From: Pampus argenteus
Lineage: Eukaryota > Chordata > Actinopteri > Scombriformes > Stromateidae
Assembly (NCBI GenBank): GCA_036937835.1
Contig: CM072881.1
Location: 8,194,001 to 8,258,000, forward strand
Reading direction: 5' to 3'
DNA: 64,000 nucleotides
Part shown: positions 1 through 12,080 of the stretch, in pieces
Layout of the letters: every line of letters starts with the position of its first letter
Numbering within the stretch: position 1 is the first letter of the stretch
Translations under genes and position numbers: made by a program
Notes under the pieces: generated by a model
Databases searched by the model: none
The model's input: the letters and a program-made list of their open reading frames with translations, nothing else
Told to the model about the DNA's origin: nothing

Positions 1-1
1 C

Positions 2-806
2 TCCTCCTGGGAGCACATCTCGAATAATGTGCGCAAAGTCTCTGTAGGGCCTCTTGACCAGGTCAGTAGCAGGATGTTAGTGCTGTATCTTGACTATTGT
101 TCACCTTTTTTATTACTGTCTGCAGTGAAATGAATGGAGAAGCCATTATATTAAGTATACATAGCAGCTCTGAGCATTTTTTGTGACTGGCAGTTTATGG
201 ATGTGACCTCACACTATATGATATAGTATATTAAACTATATGCTCTAGAGAATGTGAGACATATCAATTTAATGTTCCTATGAAATAAAAAGGGGGAATT
301 TATTACATGTGGCGATACGTTAAGATGGAAAACAATTAGCATGTTCTTTTGTGGTTGATTTTTGTTGTTTTATTGTTGTGGGGATGAAGGTGTGGATCAT
401 AGCAGACAAGGTGCAGGGCAGCCACAGCCTGAGCTGTGGGACAGTGTGCCATCGACTCGGAGTCCAACCAGTGATGCCTAAAGGACAATCGTGGGACTAC
501 GGCATTGGGGTAAGGAACCAAAAAAAATCTGTCTGTTTGAAATTCCTCTGATTTTTGAGTGTTTATACTCATAACAAGAAAACTGTTGTATGACCAAGTA
601 ATTATACTGCAGATTTGTCAACACTTGATTTTAAACACACACTCGCTGTCTTTTAGGGTGGATGGGACCACATCACAGTGAGAGGCAACTCCATGGAGCC
701 CCCGCGGGTACATCTTCCTTCTCTAACAGACCCGTCTGCCTTGGCCGCTTTGAGCTCCCTCCCTGTCAGGAACACGGAGGTCAATGGCAATGCTGTGGGA
801 TTTTAG
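2..806 (+). CDS. tecpr1: tecpr1, last three coding exons (5' part outside window)
   Basis: C-terminal end of tectonin beta-propeller repeat-containing protein 1, a lysosome/autophagosome tethering factor that binds the ATG12-ATG5 conjugate (family knowledge). Exons read 2-61, 390-509 and 657-806, all joined in phase 0 with GT-AG introns; the stop TAG is at 804-806. The reading includes SSWEHISNN, the strongly family-like VQGSHSLSCGTVCHR and SWDYGIG, then GGWDHITVRGNS, which resembles the last tectonin-type W-x-x-(I/V) repeat. The final ~35 residues are unique tail. Convergent with bhlha15, as in human 7q21.3 (LMTK2-BHLHA15-TECPR1). Identification rests on recalled similarity; only about 110 residues are visible. 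Confidence 0.9.
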
Positions 807-987
807 ATACACACGTAAACACACACGCTCCAAGTGTGCCGTGTATAAAAACACACACACAGCCATCCTAAACCATACTACATTGCAGAAAATGTTAATT
901 TAAAGCCAGCTTTATATTTATAGTGACATAGCAGGATTGACTCCAAACTTTAGACGTCACCTTGTAACAAATGTTTAGGACTTTTGG

Positions 988-1031
<44 letters not shown>

Positions 1032-2415
1032 GCTGAAGACAATCTTTAGTTTTCTGAATGTTCATTTTAGCAAGCATACATCTACTCAGTAGGGCGTTTC
1101 TGTGTTATTTTATTCCATTGCTGTCTGTCTTTTATCACTGTTGTTGAATTTGATGGTCTTAATGCTCCTGTTCATGAGGATGTGAATTTTCTATAGGCTT
1201 GGTTATATGTATATAGAGTACCACATATAAGGTCAAGGTAAAGGTTGAATGGTGATTTAAAAAAAAATCTGTTTTATGAGTTTTTTTTAATGGGTAAAAG
1301 TGTAATTTTATTTATGATAGTAGTGTACTATAATGACAATTGTTTAGCTGCTGTCTACTGAGTCTGTGTCTACTGAGGGTTGGTGTTGTGTGCGAACTAA
1401 AAATTATTATTTAAAGAATCTATATTTTGTTACAGATTAACATAATACAGTAGCAGAAACTACCGAGCATCTGTGTGTCACCCACAGGTTTCTAATGCAG
1501 CATGTTTATTTCCAGACTTTTTGAAGCCTAGATTGGGGTTTGGACAGTGTGGAGAAATCTGTGTGGTAGTGAGTTTTTGATGGAACGAGAAGCAACCACC
1601 ATAGCTGATAGCAAGAACACATTAGAACGAGTCAAATTAACAGTCGGGGAGGGAAAAAAGGAACAACAAATGTTTTTACTTTGTACTTATAATACAGAGA
1701 ATTTTGTGGTTTGGTTGGTTTTTTTTTCTTTTTGTAGCTATAAGACTGTAAGATATCATTGCTCCCTTTTTCATGTAAAAAAATGTTGCCGCCCTTATGA
1801 TCCTAAAGTTATTGTCATAGTATATGTGTAATGGATGTAAATGAGGGAAGGGTGTGAATTACTTGTAAAAGTCTTGTGATTGAATTGCTAAAACTGAACC
1901 TTCCTCTTTCTCAGGAGAATATTTTCATTTGCATGCCGTCTACTTCCTGTGGACCGATGGTAAAGAATGACTGAGCAGTGAGGGAAAAACTGTAGTAAAC
2001 AAACACTATATTTTTTTGTTGTAAATCTGTATTATGAGTATTATACAGTATAATGGTTGTCGCGGCGGTAATATATTAAGATGGAAGAGTGTTTATACGT
2101 TGCAGTTAATTTAAAGAAGTGCAGTTTTCCATTAAGAAATACCCATAAACCACACACACATCGATACATTACATCTGCTCAGGCATAAATGTATAATAAA
2201 TGGACCTACATGTATAATAAGGTACTGTTTGATTATGATGCAGCATTCAGACAGTGAATGTTAAAAGTGTACAGAGATCTGTCTGTATTATCTGTGAATA
2301 GCAAATTGTGTTTCTGTCGTGTGCAACACATCAAGTGTTGTTGTTTCTCAAGTGTTGCGCTTGTTGCATGAAGTAACACCCCTTGTCAATAAATAAATGT
2401 GTTTATTGTTAATAA
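807..2415 (+). other. tecpr1 3' UTR and intergenic sequence
   Basis: No coding sequence is seen after the tecpr1 stop. A pure CT microsatellite lies at 992-1028. Two overlapping AATAAA hexamers at 2388-2397, followed by a T/G-rich stretch, are the best candidate polyadenylation site, giving a 3' UTR of about 1.6 kb. The UTR end is inferred. Confidence 0.5.
2388..2397 (+). promoter_or_regulatory. polyadenylation signal, tecpr1
   Basis: Tandem overlapping AATAAA hexamers with a downstream TGTTTATTGTT-type element. This is the first strong signal on the + strand after the tecpr1 stop. Confidence 0.5.
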
Positions 2416-2483
2416 CTCATCACTTGCTCATTCTTTTCCGTTTTTTTCTCAGTACAACGTCTCGAGCCTCAAGACGCTCGGGG

Positions 2484-2511
<28 letters not shown>
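2484..2511 (+). repeat. (CA)n microsatellite
   Basis: Perfect CA dinucleotide run between tecpr1 and bhlha15. Confidence 0.95.
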
Positions 2512-2515
<4 letters not shown>

Positions 2516-3288
2516 AAAAATGACACATTTTAAACATCATCTGTGCCTTCTAGCTATGGGCATACAACCTGTTTAAGAGTAAGCAGACAAACTGTTCTCA
2601 GTTTGGTGGTAGATTGTCATCATGAGCAAATGAGCAAACACACTTTCTTGCTTCAGTGTTTCAATATTTAGGCCTGCTGCTTGTCTTTCGTTTCTTCCTA
2701 GATGTGACCGTTAATGACTTGAGGCTACGCTCAGCAGGTTCCTTAACAAAAAAAAAAACAAAAAAACAAGACAAGATCACAAGATAACACAAAAGAGAAG
2801 TCCTCTCCCCCCCCTGGTTTGAAGCATACAAGATGAGAAATAAAGGAGTGGCAAAATATTAGCCCTTCCTTTCTGAGTACTTTTCTTAACAAATTAACTC
2901 AAGTCTTTTTACTCTTCATGACTATGGTCCACCTGGTTTTCACTGTCCAATCTGCAGTCTCTGTGTCTGCTAAGTGAATGGCCCACCAGTATTTCCTTAT
3001 TTTGCATGAAAACCTGTTTTTCAGACCACCTTGACCTGTGTCGTGCTATGTTCAAGCATCGATGGGTCTCCTAAGGTCAACTGGTTTTATTGTCAAAGGT
3101 CTATGATCTGAAAGAGCACCCTACTCCTACAGAAAACACCAATTCTAACCAGATTTCAAAGCAGTCTGCCTGCAGGAAATAGATGTCACTTGAGATCTGG
3201 CCCTAGAAAGTCCACCCACATCTCTCTCTGTCTTGGAGACCAGCCTCCTGGTGGCTCTCCCGTTTTCCAAACTGCCTTGCAGCCACTG

Positions 3289-3858
3289 TTAGCTGCCCTG
3301 GCTGAAGCTGTGCATTTGGGTGAGGTACTGAGTGAGACCCTCCTCTCCCTCCTCCTCCAGGTGCTGTTGGTAGCACTGGAGCAGCTTGGCAGCACTGGCC
3401 TCTGATGGGACCCCACCAGCAGGCAGGCAGGCCCCTGACATGTCCAGGACGATGGTGGTCAAGGCTTTGATGTAGTTCTTTGCCAGGGTCAGTGTCTCGA
3501 TCTTGGACAGCTTCTTGTCAGTCTTGACATGCGGGATGGCCTCACGGAGTGCCTGGAAGGCGTTGTTGAGTTTGTGCATGCGTTGGCGTTCCCGCTCATT
3601 GCTCTCTAGCCGGCGGGCGCTGCGTTCCTTGGTGCTGGAGCCGTGCTGCCTGCGTCGCCGGCCACCACCCGCTCCTCCTTGTCGCTTGCTGCCCCCGTTC
3701 CTCAGCGACCCTCTCCAAGACCCACCGATCCGGACTGAGTCCTCAGAGCCTTCCTGCTCACTGGAGCCGGGTTCTGCTTCTGTGTCTGGTTCTAGTTCTG
3801 GCTCCGGGTCAGACCAGGTCCTCCTGGATGGTTTCACATTCTTCCCTTTGGACTTCAT
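3289..3858 (-). CDS. bhlha15: bhlha15 (MIST1), basic helix-loop-helix factor, 189 aa
   Basis: Class A bHLH transcription factor that builds the secretory apparatus of exocrine and other zymogenic cells (family knowledge). Single coding exon of 189 aa, the same length as human MIST1. The N-terminal third is acidic and Ser/Gly-rich. A poly-Arg/Gly stretch at about residues 60-70 precedes the bHLH at about 82-138: basic region RRLESNERERQRMHKLNNAF, helix 1 FQALREAIPHV, loop KTDKK, helix 2 LSKIETLTLAKNYIKAL. The C-terminal QYLTQMHSFSQGS matches the conserved MIST1 tail. The start is supported by an in-frame TGA 16 codons upstream within the same exon. That exon begins at a splice acceptor at 3912, so the 5' UTR is split by an intron as in mammals. 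A TTTATT at 3086-3091 (AATAAA on the gene strand) is a possible polyadenylation signal. Confidence 0.97.
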   Translation of the reverse strand: MKSKGKNVKPSRRTWSDPEPELEPDTEAEPGSSEQEGSEDSVRIGGSWRGSLRNGGSKRQGGAGGGRRRRQHGSSTKERSARRLESNERERQRMHKLNNAFQALREAIPHVKTDKKLSKIETLTLAKNYIKALTTIVLDMSGACLPAGGVPSEASAAKLLQCYQQHLEEEGEEGLTQYLTQMHSFSQGS

Positions 3859-3912
3859 CCTGCTGCGCGTCCTTGACCACGCTCTCTGACAGATCTCGCA
3901 GCTTCAACAGGC
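3859..3912 (-). other. bhlha15: bhlha15 5' UTR part of exon 2
   Basis: Gene-strand sequence TTTTAG at 3918-3913 forms the acceptor, so exon 2 starts at 3912 and carries 54 nt of 5' UTR before the ATG at 3858. Confidence 0.75.
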
Positions 3913-4669
3913 CTAAAAGAAAAGAGGGGCAAGATGGTTATGTGTGACTTAACATTTCATTTCAAGTTTAACTATTTTTATGCATTCTTTTCTCTCTGTC
4001 AAGCAATAATCCCCAATTAACTGAATAAGCCTCTTTCCAATTCAAACAGCCTTGCATCTCGTTGTATCTAATCAGCCTCTTGCGGTGTGAAAACTCCATG
4101 ATGTTGGTCCGTTAATCTACGCCTCTCTTATCCCCATGGTCCTGAGATAATGCCCATTTCAAGGTTACACTCACAAAAACACAGAGAGCAGCCAGCCCTC
4201 AGTGGCAGCCCTCAGCTAATTCACCACAAATGCTCTTTAATTTCATTTTAACCAGTAGACTGTTGACATATTGGGAGGTCATTTAATAGCAAATGAACTG
4301 AAGTCAGTGATTATTACATGTTAAAATATACCGGGGCTTTAGTTGTGGCTTTCTAAGGAGTGTACGTTTATTTAAACCACATTGGCAAATATTCTAGTAT
4401 GAAAACTTCCAAGATAAAAACTGTTTTACATAGATTAGGGCTCACAATAAAGAATACAGTATTTCTCCAACAGAGTTCCCTTCCTCCTCTTTATTTTCCT
4501 ACGTTTAATCACCCCAACAGCCAGTGTTGTAACTGATAGGAGATAAACAGGCAAAAGTCTGTTTCATTCACCACAGCAGACTCAATGACACACACTCACA
4601 CACACACTCACACTCACATCAACCATAAGAGTGAATTTAACTGCACGAAAAGGGACTGAAAAGCCTTAC

Positions 4670-4800
4670 CTTGGAAGTTAAACTAACTTTCCTCCTGCTG
4701 TGTGTTTACAGGCAAAACGTCACCATGCAGCCGGTCATTAAAAGCACCATAATATGAAGTGAAGCGCAGAGAGAGAGAGCGGCGGGAGCGTCGCCGTGTA
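4670..4800 (-). promoter_or_regulatory. bhlha15: bhlha15 non-coding exon 1 and promoter (inferred)
   Basis: A consensus donor AAG|GTAAGG on the minus strand places the 3' end of a non-coding first exon at 4670, about 760 nt upstream of exon 2. The GC-richer stretch 4760-4910 upstream holds CACATGTG (4822-4829), an ACGTG core on the gene strand near 4855, and a CCAAT motif at 4871-4875. XBP1 is known to induce Mist1 and MIST1 acts through E-boxes, so these are plausible elements. The transcription start is not resolved, and the upper limit given is approximate. Confidence 0.5.
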
Positions 4801-5436
4801 GCCGACACACGCAGATAACTGTCACATGTGAGCTACCTGTAGCTGGAAGATGTACACGTCGCGCTGCTCAGCCAATCAGAGAGCCAGCCTACTCCCTCCA
4901 GCGCGAGCTCTGCTCAAACATCCCAACTGGCTGTTAATGTCGCTGCAATACAAACACGAGCGTCTAATTATCTAATTATCTGGAGCTTTTCATTCATATA
5001 TTACTGTAACTTTATTCTACTTTAGTTTATTTATTTTTTTACTGTATTTAAAAGGTGTCTTTTTATATAATGTGTTTCTTTTACATTATATATTAAGCAC
5101 TTTGAAGTGAAATATCTCAAAAACTAGTGGATGGACCTGCCATAAAGTTGGTGTTACTTAGTTAAAAATGTCTGTGTATCCAATACTTTGGTTTATGACC
5201 TGGGGAAACTAATGACATTACCAGCTGTACTTTGTTTTTGTTTTTTTGTTTTTTTTACTTTATGTATTATTAACACAAGCTGTGTTTGTGAGTTGTAAAA
5301 CTTCATAGAAGTAGTAGAAGTATAGTTGTAATGTTAAGATCAAGGTAGTAACTGTGGTTAAACACAGCCTTGCTAGTATGGTGGCTCTATGAAAGTAGCT
5401 AGAGGTGGAGCTAATTTAATCTTATTGACTGATAGC

Positions 5437-5735
5437 CAGTGGTGGAGCAAATATTCAGTTCATTTACTTAGGCTAAGAAAAATTAGCAATACTACACTAT
5501 AAAAAAAATACTCCATTACAAGTAAAAGTCCTGCATTAAAAATACCAATGTAAAAGCAAGAGTTAGAAACAGAATGGAAAGTATAAAAGTAATTATGCAT
5601 CATATAAAAACATATATGATACGGATGTATCTAAGGCGTCATTATCATTGATGGATACAGAATGAGTACCTCAAACTTGTACTTAAGTAGGCCTACAGTA
5701 TCATAGTAAATGTACTTAGTGACTTTCCGCCACTG
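5437..5735. mobile_element. MITE-like repeat with short terminal inverted repeats
   Basis: Begins CAGTGGTGGA and ends TCCGCCACTG, an imperfect 10-bp terminal inverted repeat. The interior is A/T-rich with the phrases ACTCCATTACAAGTAAAAGT and GTACTTAAGTA, which I recognise from a very common non-autonomous DNA-transposon-like repeat of percomorph fish. Length is 299 bp. A clear target-site duplication was not found. A related fragment lies at about 8825-8945. Confidence 0.6.
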
Positions 5736-7303
5736 ATGATTGGCTGATATTTTTGCAGATAATCAGACTTCATCCAAGCAGTTAACATAATTTCCATTGT
5801 GGCTTATCAACTTGCACTGCTTCATTTGAATACAGTGCTCGAGGCTGCGGCTGGATGTACAGAATCAGGCTTATATCTCATTTAAACTGTCACATTATGT
5901 ACTTTCTACCTGACAAACCCTGCAATAAAATGGTAATGTAGCCTCCTGGATGCCCCGAAACTACTGTAGAACTAAAACAAAGACACCAAATAAACAGGAC
6001 AGAACACAAATAACATAATTAACCTTGTTTGAATAATCACCATCACACCCTGTCCTCACATGAATGTGTGATCAGCAGTAAATCCCACTGTCTGTTTGAC
6101 CTGGGGACCATTGTTGCATGTGTTACCCTCCTCTCTCGCTCTATGAGTCCTGTTTGAGTCTTCACTATATAGTGGTGAAGTCCCGCCCCTTTCTGCTCAC
6201 CATGGGACCTTATTTCAGAGAAAAATGGTAAATAATTATTGGATCCTGATTGAGCTATACCATGAATTACACACATGTTTAAATTTTTTTATTAAAAATA
6301 ATTTAAAGAAACCTGCTGTAAAACTGTTGAAATATAAAACTGTGAAAAAAATGTAATTAGGAAGACCACACAAACAAAAGTCGCTTAAGTGACGTCATGT
6401 CATAACTTTACAAGCTGCCCAGAGCTACTGAAGCTAACGTTAAATGCGGTACGTGATGCCTGCGTGTTTCGTACCAGGATTTAGTCACACGAGCAACAGG
6501 TCACGTCCTTTTTTTCGCTTCCTGGTTGATTAAAGGACCAGGAGTCGACCTAAAACTAAGTATAACTACTATTTCACAATAAATTCTTTTAAAAACAGGG
6601 AACTTTTGAGGTAATATAAATGAACATACATCATACGTGTAATCCATGAAACAATTCAAATGGGATCCAAAACTTATTTGTCTCTACTACATGCATACCT
6701 TAATATTATACATGCAGATAAGGTCCCCAATAAAGACACTAAGTTTTTAAAAATTTCCATAGTGGGGAAAAAAATCTTTTCCAATCCTACAGAATGACTT
6801 TGCATTTAAAAGTTCCCAACAACAAAGGTTTAATGCTAATGGCGGCAGACTGAATGCAATAGGCCAAATGAATTTCTTAAACTAAACTAAATGTTGTCCC
6901 TAAAATGTCCCTAAAAAAGTAAATTTAGTCTTTCGTGAGTCTTTTCGTGTCAAACTGACTTTCAGAAGCCACAGTGAGGCTCCTAGCCGCACTAGCTAGG
7001 AGTAAGCTAGCAGCTAGCAAGCTCACCTGCAGCGTTCGCCATCGCCTGTAAGAACATTTCTCCAAGTCTCCAAACTTTGTTAGAGAATCAAACTTGTGAA
7101 GGTAAAATAAAAACTCAATATACAAACACAAACTTTATGGTTACTAGTTTAATTTCACTATATGGCTTTTAGCAACATTGATAAGGTATGAATATCATGA
7201 CCATGTAACGACAACAATAACGTACAGGTGTGACGCTCCCAGCTCTTTGTAGCATAAACGCTTTTAGCTGCACTGCTAGTGGTTTTGGTGTCCTTGAACA
7301 ACT

Positions 7304-7336
7304 TATGTATGTATGTGTGTGTGTGTGTGTGTGTGT
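7304..7336 (+). repeat. (GT)n microsatellite
   Basis: TATG units grading into a pure GT run. Confidence 0.9.
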
Positions 7337-8210
7337 CTGGTCATGCCAGGTTTCCTTTCCTCTTCAGGTACACTGTATCTAATCAACCAAACCTTGCTGA
7401 TGCTGGCTCTGTGGAAACATTATCTATTACTTTTAGTTTGTTCAGTTTCTGCCTCCATTGGCCCTAAGGCTTACATTGTTTATTTAGCCACAGCCGCTGA
7501 TAAATTCAGAGCTGAATACACTTCAGTAATGAGGCAAGCAAACAGGGCCTCCACAAGCATGTTCTGTTTGAGCAAAACAAACTGTATAAACAACATACAG
7601 TCGTATCATGACGCCGCGATGAACCTAAAAAAAAAAAAAAGGGATTTCAGACACACATAATTTATTCATTTGACGGCTCGGGTCCAAAAATCAACAACGT
7701 TGCATCGATGGCAGCTTCCAAAACGGTTTGCAGCTGGAAAGGTACCAGTAGTCTTATGCAACTGATTGTTTAATCACATCACAGTCAGTGATCGTGTCAT
7801 ACCAACAACTGTGAACAACGAACGCAGTGTCGCACAGCCCGGCGAGGCTGTGATGTCATTAACGGCAGGTGCTTTGAATCCATTTGGAGCTGAGAGGAAA
7901 ACAACCATTAAAATCATCCCTGACTCATCATAAAAGAGGAGGAGGGAGGTGGGGGGGGGGGAGATGAGTTAGAGGTGAAGAGGACAAGATCTGGACGATT
8001 AGTCAGTTTTTCCATTAGGCCAAGGCTGGCTGTCTGAAAGGAAAACAAGTGTGGATGTCACACTAGGCCATGGTTACAGCGAGATGGCCTTTGGCTGAAA
8101 GCAGACAGTGTTGTGCAGTGAAAAAGGCTCAATTTGACCACCACTGTGTCATAGAAAATAAGCAGCTACAGCTCGATATGTGTGTAAATGTGTGCCACTA
8201 ACCCTTTATC

Positions 8211-9963
8211 TCACAGCTCAAGGTCTGACTCTGTGACATGGATGAGGAACAGACAGGTTTGGGACAGAAGGAAAGGCTCTGGCTTAGACACAGACGTCCA
8301 GCTCTGTGTTGGCAGGGAAAGGTTGCAGGGCTGAGATACCGAAAACCGGCAGTTTTTCTCCAAAGCAGAGAAGTCGTCTTCCCACTCCAAGCCTGCAGGC
8401 AAAACAACCGAATACACAGTTAGCAACAGCCGCTGCCAATAGCCTGCGGTGTCTGGGTTTCAGCTGGATTTACAAACATTGAATGTTGCTAATCCTCGTA
8501 GTGTCCCACCCTGATATTGTTACACTGTCAGCAGCCTCAGTCTGAAGTAGTTGACGGCTACATTTCAGTGGCAAAATATTGTCAATAAACGTATATAAAA
8601 AAATATATAATTAGTCAAGCAGAACCAGTATTTCCATCACATATATCAAAAACCGGTTCCCTTTTTAAATAATAGCTCTTGATGTTTTGAATGCTGACAT
8701 GTTGCTCCAACCATTTGTTTGTGCACAAAAGTACATCCAACACAAACTGATATCATCCTGGGAGGTAAGAAATTAAAGTTATTTATTATTCTTATCCTCC
8801 CTATGAGTAAAAATACGAGAATCAAATGTAATACATGTCAAAGTGCAACATCTCCCTCTGAATTTTAACAAAGTAGAAATAATAAAGAGTAAAAGATTGA
8901 AAGTACAGTTACCTCAAAATTGTACTTATCTTAAGTTACGCTTTTGCAGTATACATAATTTATATCTAAGGATATGCAACATGCAAAACCAGTTCAGCAC
9001 ATTACCAGTGTCTTCTAACGTAACATCCAGCAGGTTTCCTGGCAGAGATGTGCAGGGCTCAGAGTGCAGCTCCAGGGTGGGACTCTCCTGAGAAGAAGAA
9101 CAGTTAGAACAACATACGTTGGACTACAACTACAAACAAAGGAGTTTCTTGGCCTTAGTCTGGATTAGTGAAATGACAGAAAAATATTAATCAAATATGC
9201 AGGTACAATAGAAGAACAGTACCTGATCAAACAGGTAGACCATGACATCATCCACGAAGGACACAGTCTTCTTCCTCTTCTTTATATTCCCCTTCATCCC
9301 TGAAGATTTCCCTGGACGGTTGTAGTTTTGACAGGATTTCAAAAGGCTGCGTGTATTTAAGCCGCCTCTGACAGCCGTTTCACTCGTATATTCCTTTGAG
9401 TTGTCAGTGTCGGGACTGTGGGACCAGTGGGAAGTAATGTTTTTTAAATCAGTTGACACAATGCTGTTATCATTATTGCAAAAAGTATTCTCTATGGATT
9501 CCCAACAATCCCGAGTGTAGCAAAAGTCAGTGAAAAACTGTGGTGGTATGTCCTCATTACAGAAAATGATGAACTTATTATGTTGATTCATAGTAATAGT
9601 ATCCTGCTGGGATGTCACGTTTAAATCCTTTGTGATCACACTGAAAATGTCCTGCATATTTGTTCTTGTCCAAGGGACCTGCTTTGGGCATTGTAAGGCC
9701 AAAGATGTAAATGTTGAGGGACAGATAGACTCCATTGGAAGACAACAGTGTCGAGGAGAGAAGAGAGAGAGAAAGAAGAGTGAAGACTGTGATACCGAGT
9801 CTTTGTTTCTCCATAACTGAGAACCGGCTGTGTTTCCTCTTTGAGCTTTGAGGATACAGAAGCAGGTGATCGGCTGGAGCTCCTCATCCGTCCGGATCAT
9901 CTGACCTGAGGATATCCACAACTGGAGCTCTTCATCCCTGTAGGAATATCCACACTGACTCAT
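8211..9963 (-). CDS. lmtk2: lmtk2-like gene, C-terminal exons only (kinase part not found)
   Basis: Lemur tyrosine kinase 2 is a membrane-anchored kinase whose tail binds protein phosphatase 1C and myosin VI (family knowledge). Three exons on the minus strand are visible: an ORF opening at ATG 9963 and ending at donor 9223; 9087-9006; and 8392-8211 with its stop at 8213-8211. Joined, they read ...TRSLLK...KKTVSFVDDVMVYLFDQ-ESPTLEL...EDTGLEWEDDF...RFSVSQ...HVTESDLEL. This follows the human LMTK2 tail (RSLLKP, KKAVTFFDDVTVYLFDQ, FEWDDDF, RFSISP, LTDSDIE). KTVSF fits the PP1-docking RVxF motif. The first ~100 residues of the 9963 ORF look non-coding, and an in-frame TGA sits directly before its ATG, so the true 5' limit may be an acceptor inside (for example near 9675). 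I searched 10-19 kb for glycine-loop and WTAPE-type kinase codons and found none. It could be a truncated gene, a decayed copy, or a gene whose 5' exons I missed. Confidence 0.7.
8825..8945. repeat. degenerate copy of the 5.4-kb MITE family
   Basis: The stretch around 8908-8935 (TTACCTCAAAATTGTACTTA) matches 5670-5695 (GTACCTCAAACTTGTACTTA) in the same orientation. It lies in the last intron of the lmtk2-like gene. Confidence 0.5.
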
Positions 9964-11014
9964 TCAGACTCTGTGATATTTTTTTGGTTCTGTGGCTCCA
10001 TCTGTAACAAACTAGCTACATTTTCTATTTTGTACCTATTTTGAATCATAGATTACAATAAGCAACAGCTCTATCGGCCTTAAATAATTGCATTTTGGGT
10101 GTACAAACTCTAGATTTTATCCCGAAAAAGTGGTTTATATAATCTAGCTGAATTGTATATTAAAAAAAAAATCCTTTGTGTTTCCTGAACACCACCTGTG
10201 GTGAATGGTGAATGTATTATCAATATTCACGCTCCCTCCGAAAACACCTGCCTGCTGCAGCCAAAAAGGTTAACGACGTCATTTGATACATCATTATTAT
10301 GAAAAGTATCGATTATAGGAAAACTTCATTCCAGCGCACAAGATATGACATTACTGTTTGGTCAGTCAAACTTTATGAGTAAGACAGCCTGCACTGACTA
10401 TGTTAGCTGTAGTGGGCTAATCTTGGATCAGTGTGTACGTGTTATGAGGAGTGTGTAGGCCTAACTGTCAATATAATACTGGCATAAGCTCGTTTTAAAT
10501 GGTACATTTTTGGATTGTGTGAACTGGTTGATGCAGGGATTGAGCCTGAGATTATCTATGTGACATTGACATTGCAACACAATTGGCCGAGCATGAAGTT
10601 GGAGCATTTTAACCTCAGATGATCCTGTATGTAGGCTTTGGTTAAAGACAATCTTATTACACACAAATATTCTCATGAGCCTTATTCCATTTTTAAAGTT
10701 ATTTTTATCCTGCTGGTCCGGCTGCAGTGCCCATGCAGCTGCAGACAGCCCCCTCGCTGTCTGGTAACAACAGGATGTCCTAAAACTGATTTGTCAGCCT
10801 TTGAATGAAACAGTGCTCACACACAAACACATGCATTATTTGGCCACTCACTCCTGAGCCTGAATAAATATCAGGGTCCATCCATCCGCGGAGACAAAGA
10901 CGCAATAGGAAACTTTCACCGCTCTGCAGTAACCAAGCAACTGCTGGATGAGTGACTCAGGAAAGGAAGAGAGGAGCTGACTCACAGCAGCTGTGACGTA
11001 AAGAATGTAAAAGG

Positions 11015-11015
<1 letters not shown>

Positions 11016-11052
<37 letters not shown>

Positions 11053-11100
11053 CTACTGTATGGTCACACACACACACACACACAAAAACACACACATATG
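11016..11100. repeat. (CA)n microsatellites
   Basis: Two CA runs separated by about 14 nt. Confidence 0.95.
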
Positions 11101-12080
11101 CAGTAGGCCGTGAAGGACATAATCTGCCCTGTTTCAGGTAAATTAACACCTTATTGTGTAACAGGTGGAGCGCAGATCATAAAGACTTTTTTTAAACAGC
11201 CAACACACAAACAAACACCCGCACAGAAAGACACAAACATACACACTCTCCATATAAACGAACCAATGACAGTCATAGAAATCAAAATGATACCGTTTCT
11301 TGCATCTCCTTTTAGATAGCCAATTCAAACCATCCAATGAAATCACTAGTGTGGCTCCACCTCTGAAGTATTTTAACTCTGCAAAAACACAAAGAGGAAC
11401 ATGGTCATCGAATGATATGTGTCGTTTCTTCAAGTCTTGCTGCATCATGACGCTGCAAACTGTGTTGCAACAACATTGTTAATCTCTCTCTGCATCCACC
11501 TTACATGACACCAGCACATTTCTTTTCCTACCTTGCATTCTGCGAGCCCCGCTCATTCCTCTGGCTTTTACTGCACGACAGAGAGCTCATCGAGGGCACG
11601 GAAACATATGGACAGAGAGAGGAGATAGAGGGATGCACAGTAAAAGAAAAAAAAAGGGGGGGGTGGGGGAGGGGGGTGATATATGGACCGAATAAATGAT
11701 GGGGGGAAATTAAATAAGCGGACTAGATGGAGAGGAAGCGATGAGAGGACAGAGAAAGGACAAAGGGCTCACATGTACAGTACACTCCCTGGAGGCTGCT
11801 GACCTCAGAGTGCAGGACCATGTAACACAGCTGCCTGGCTGGTAGATATAACTGCAGTCTGAATGTCACTCTGACATAAGCAACACTTACTGTACATTAT
11901 GCTTAATGATATTATAGTAGTCTTCATGCGAACACCAGTGTGGGCATTGCTGTAAAATAATCATGATTTTGGCATCCATATATTTTATGTCAGCACAATC
12001 CTTCATTTGGCTTGGACATATCAGATGAAATGTTTGTTACAAAATGTGATCTCCTCCTTTTGAAAAAAACAGAATGTTAT

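Larger units (their letters stand above)
4911..8210. other. gene-poor interval between bhlha15 and lmtk2-like exons
   Basis: No convincing coding exons are seen. It contains a roughly 300-bp MITE-like repeat (listed separately), a GT microsatellite at 7304-7336, a G-run at 7950-7961 that could form a quadruplex, a CRE-like TGACGTCA near 6391, and a short ATG followed by a splice donor on the minus strand at 7042-7027 (see findings). Confidence 0.5.

Noticed and set aside
6838..6855. ATGGCGGCAGAC start-like sequence on + strand
   Set aside because: Followed at once by TGA.
11656..11677. G-run as a functional quadruplex regulator
   Set aside because: G-rich sequence is present, but no gene start or end is near enough to argue function.
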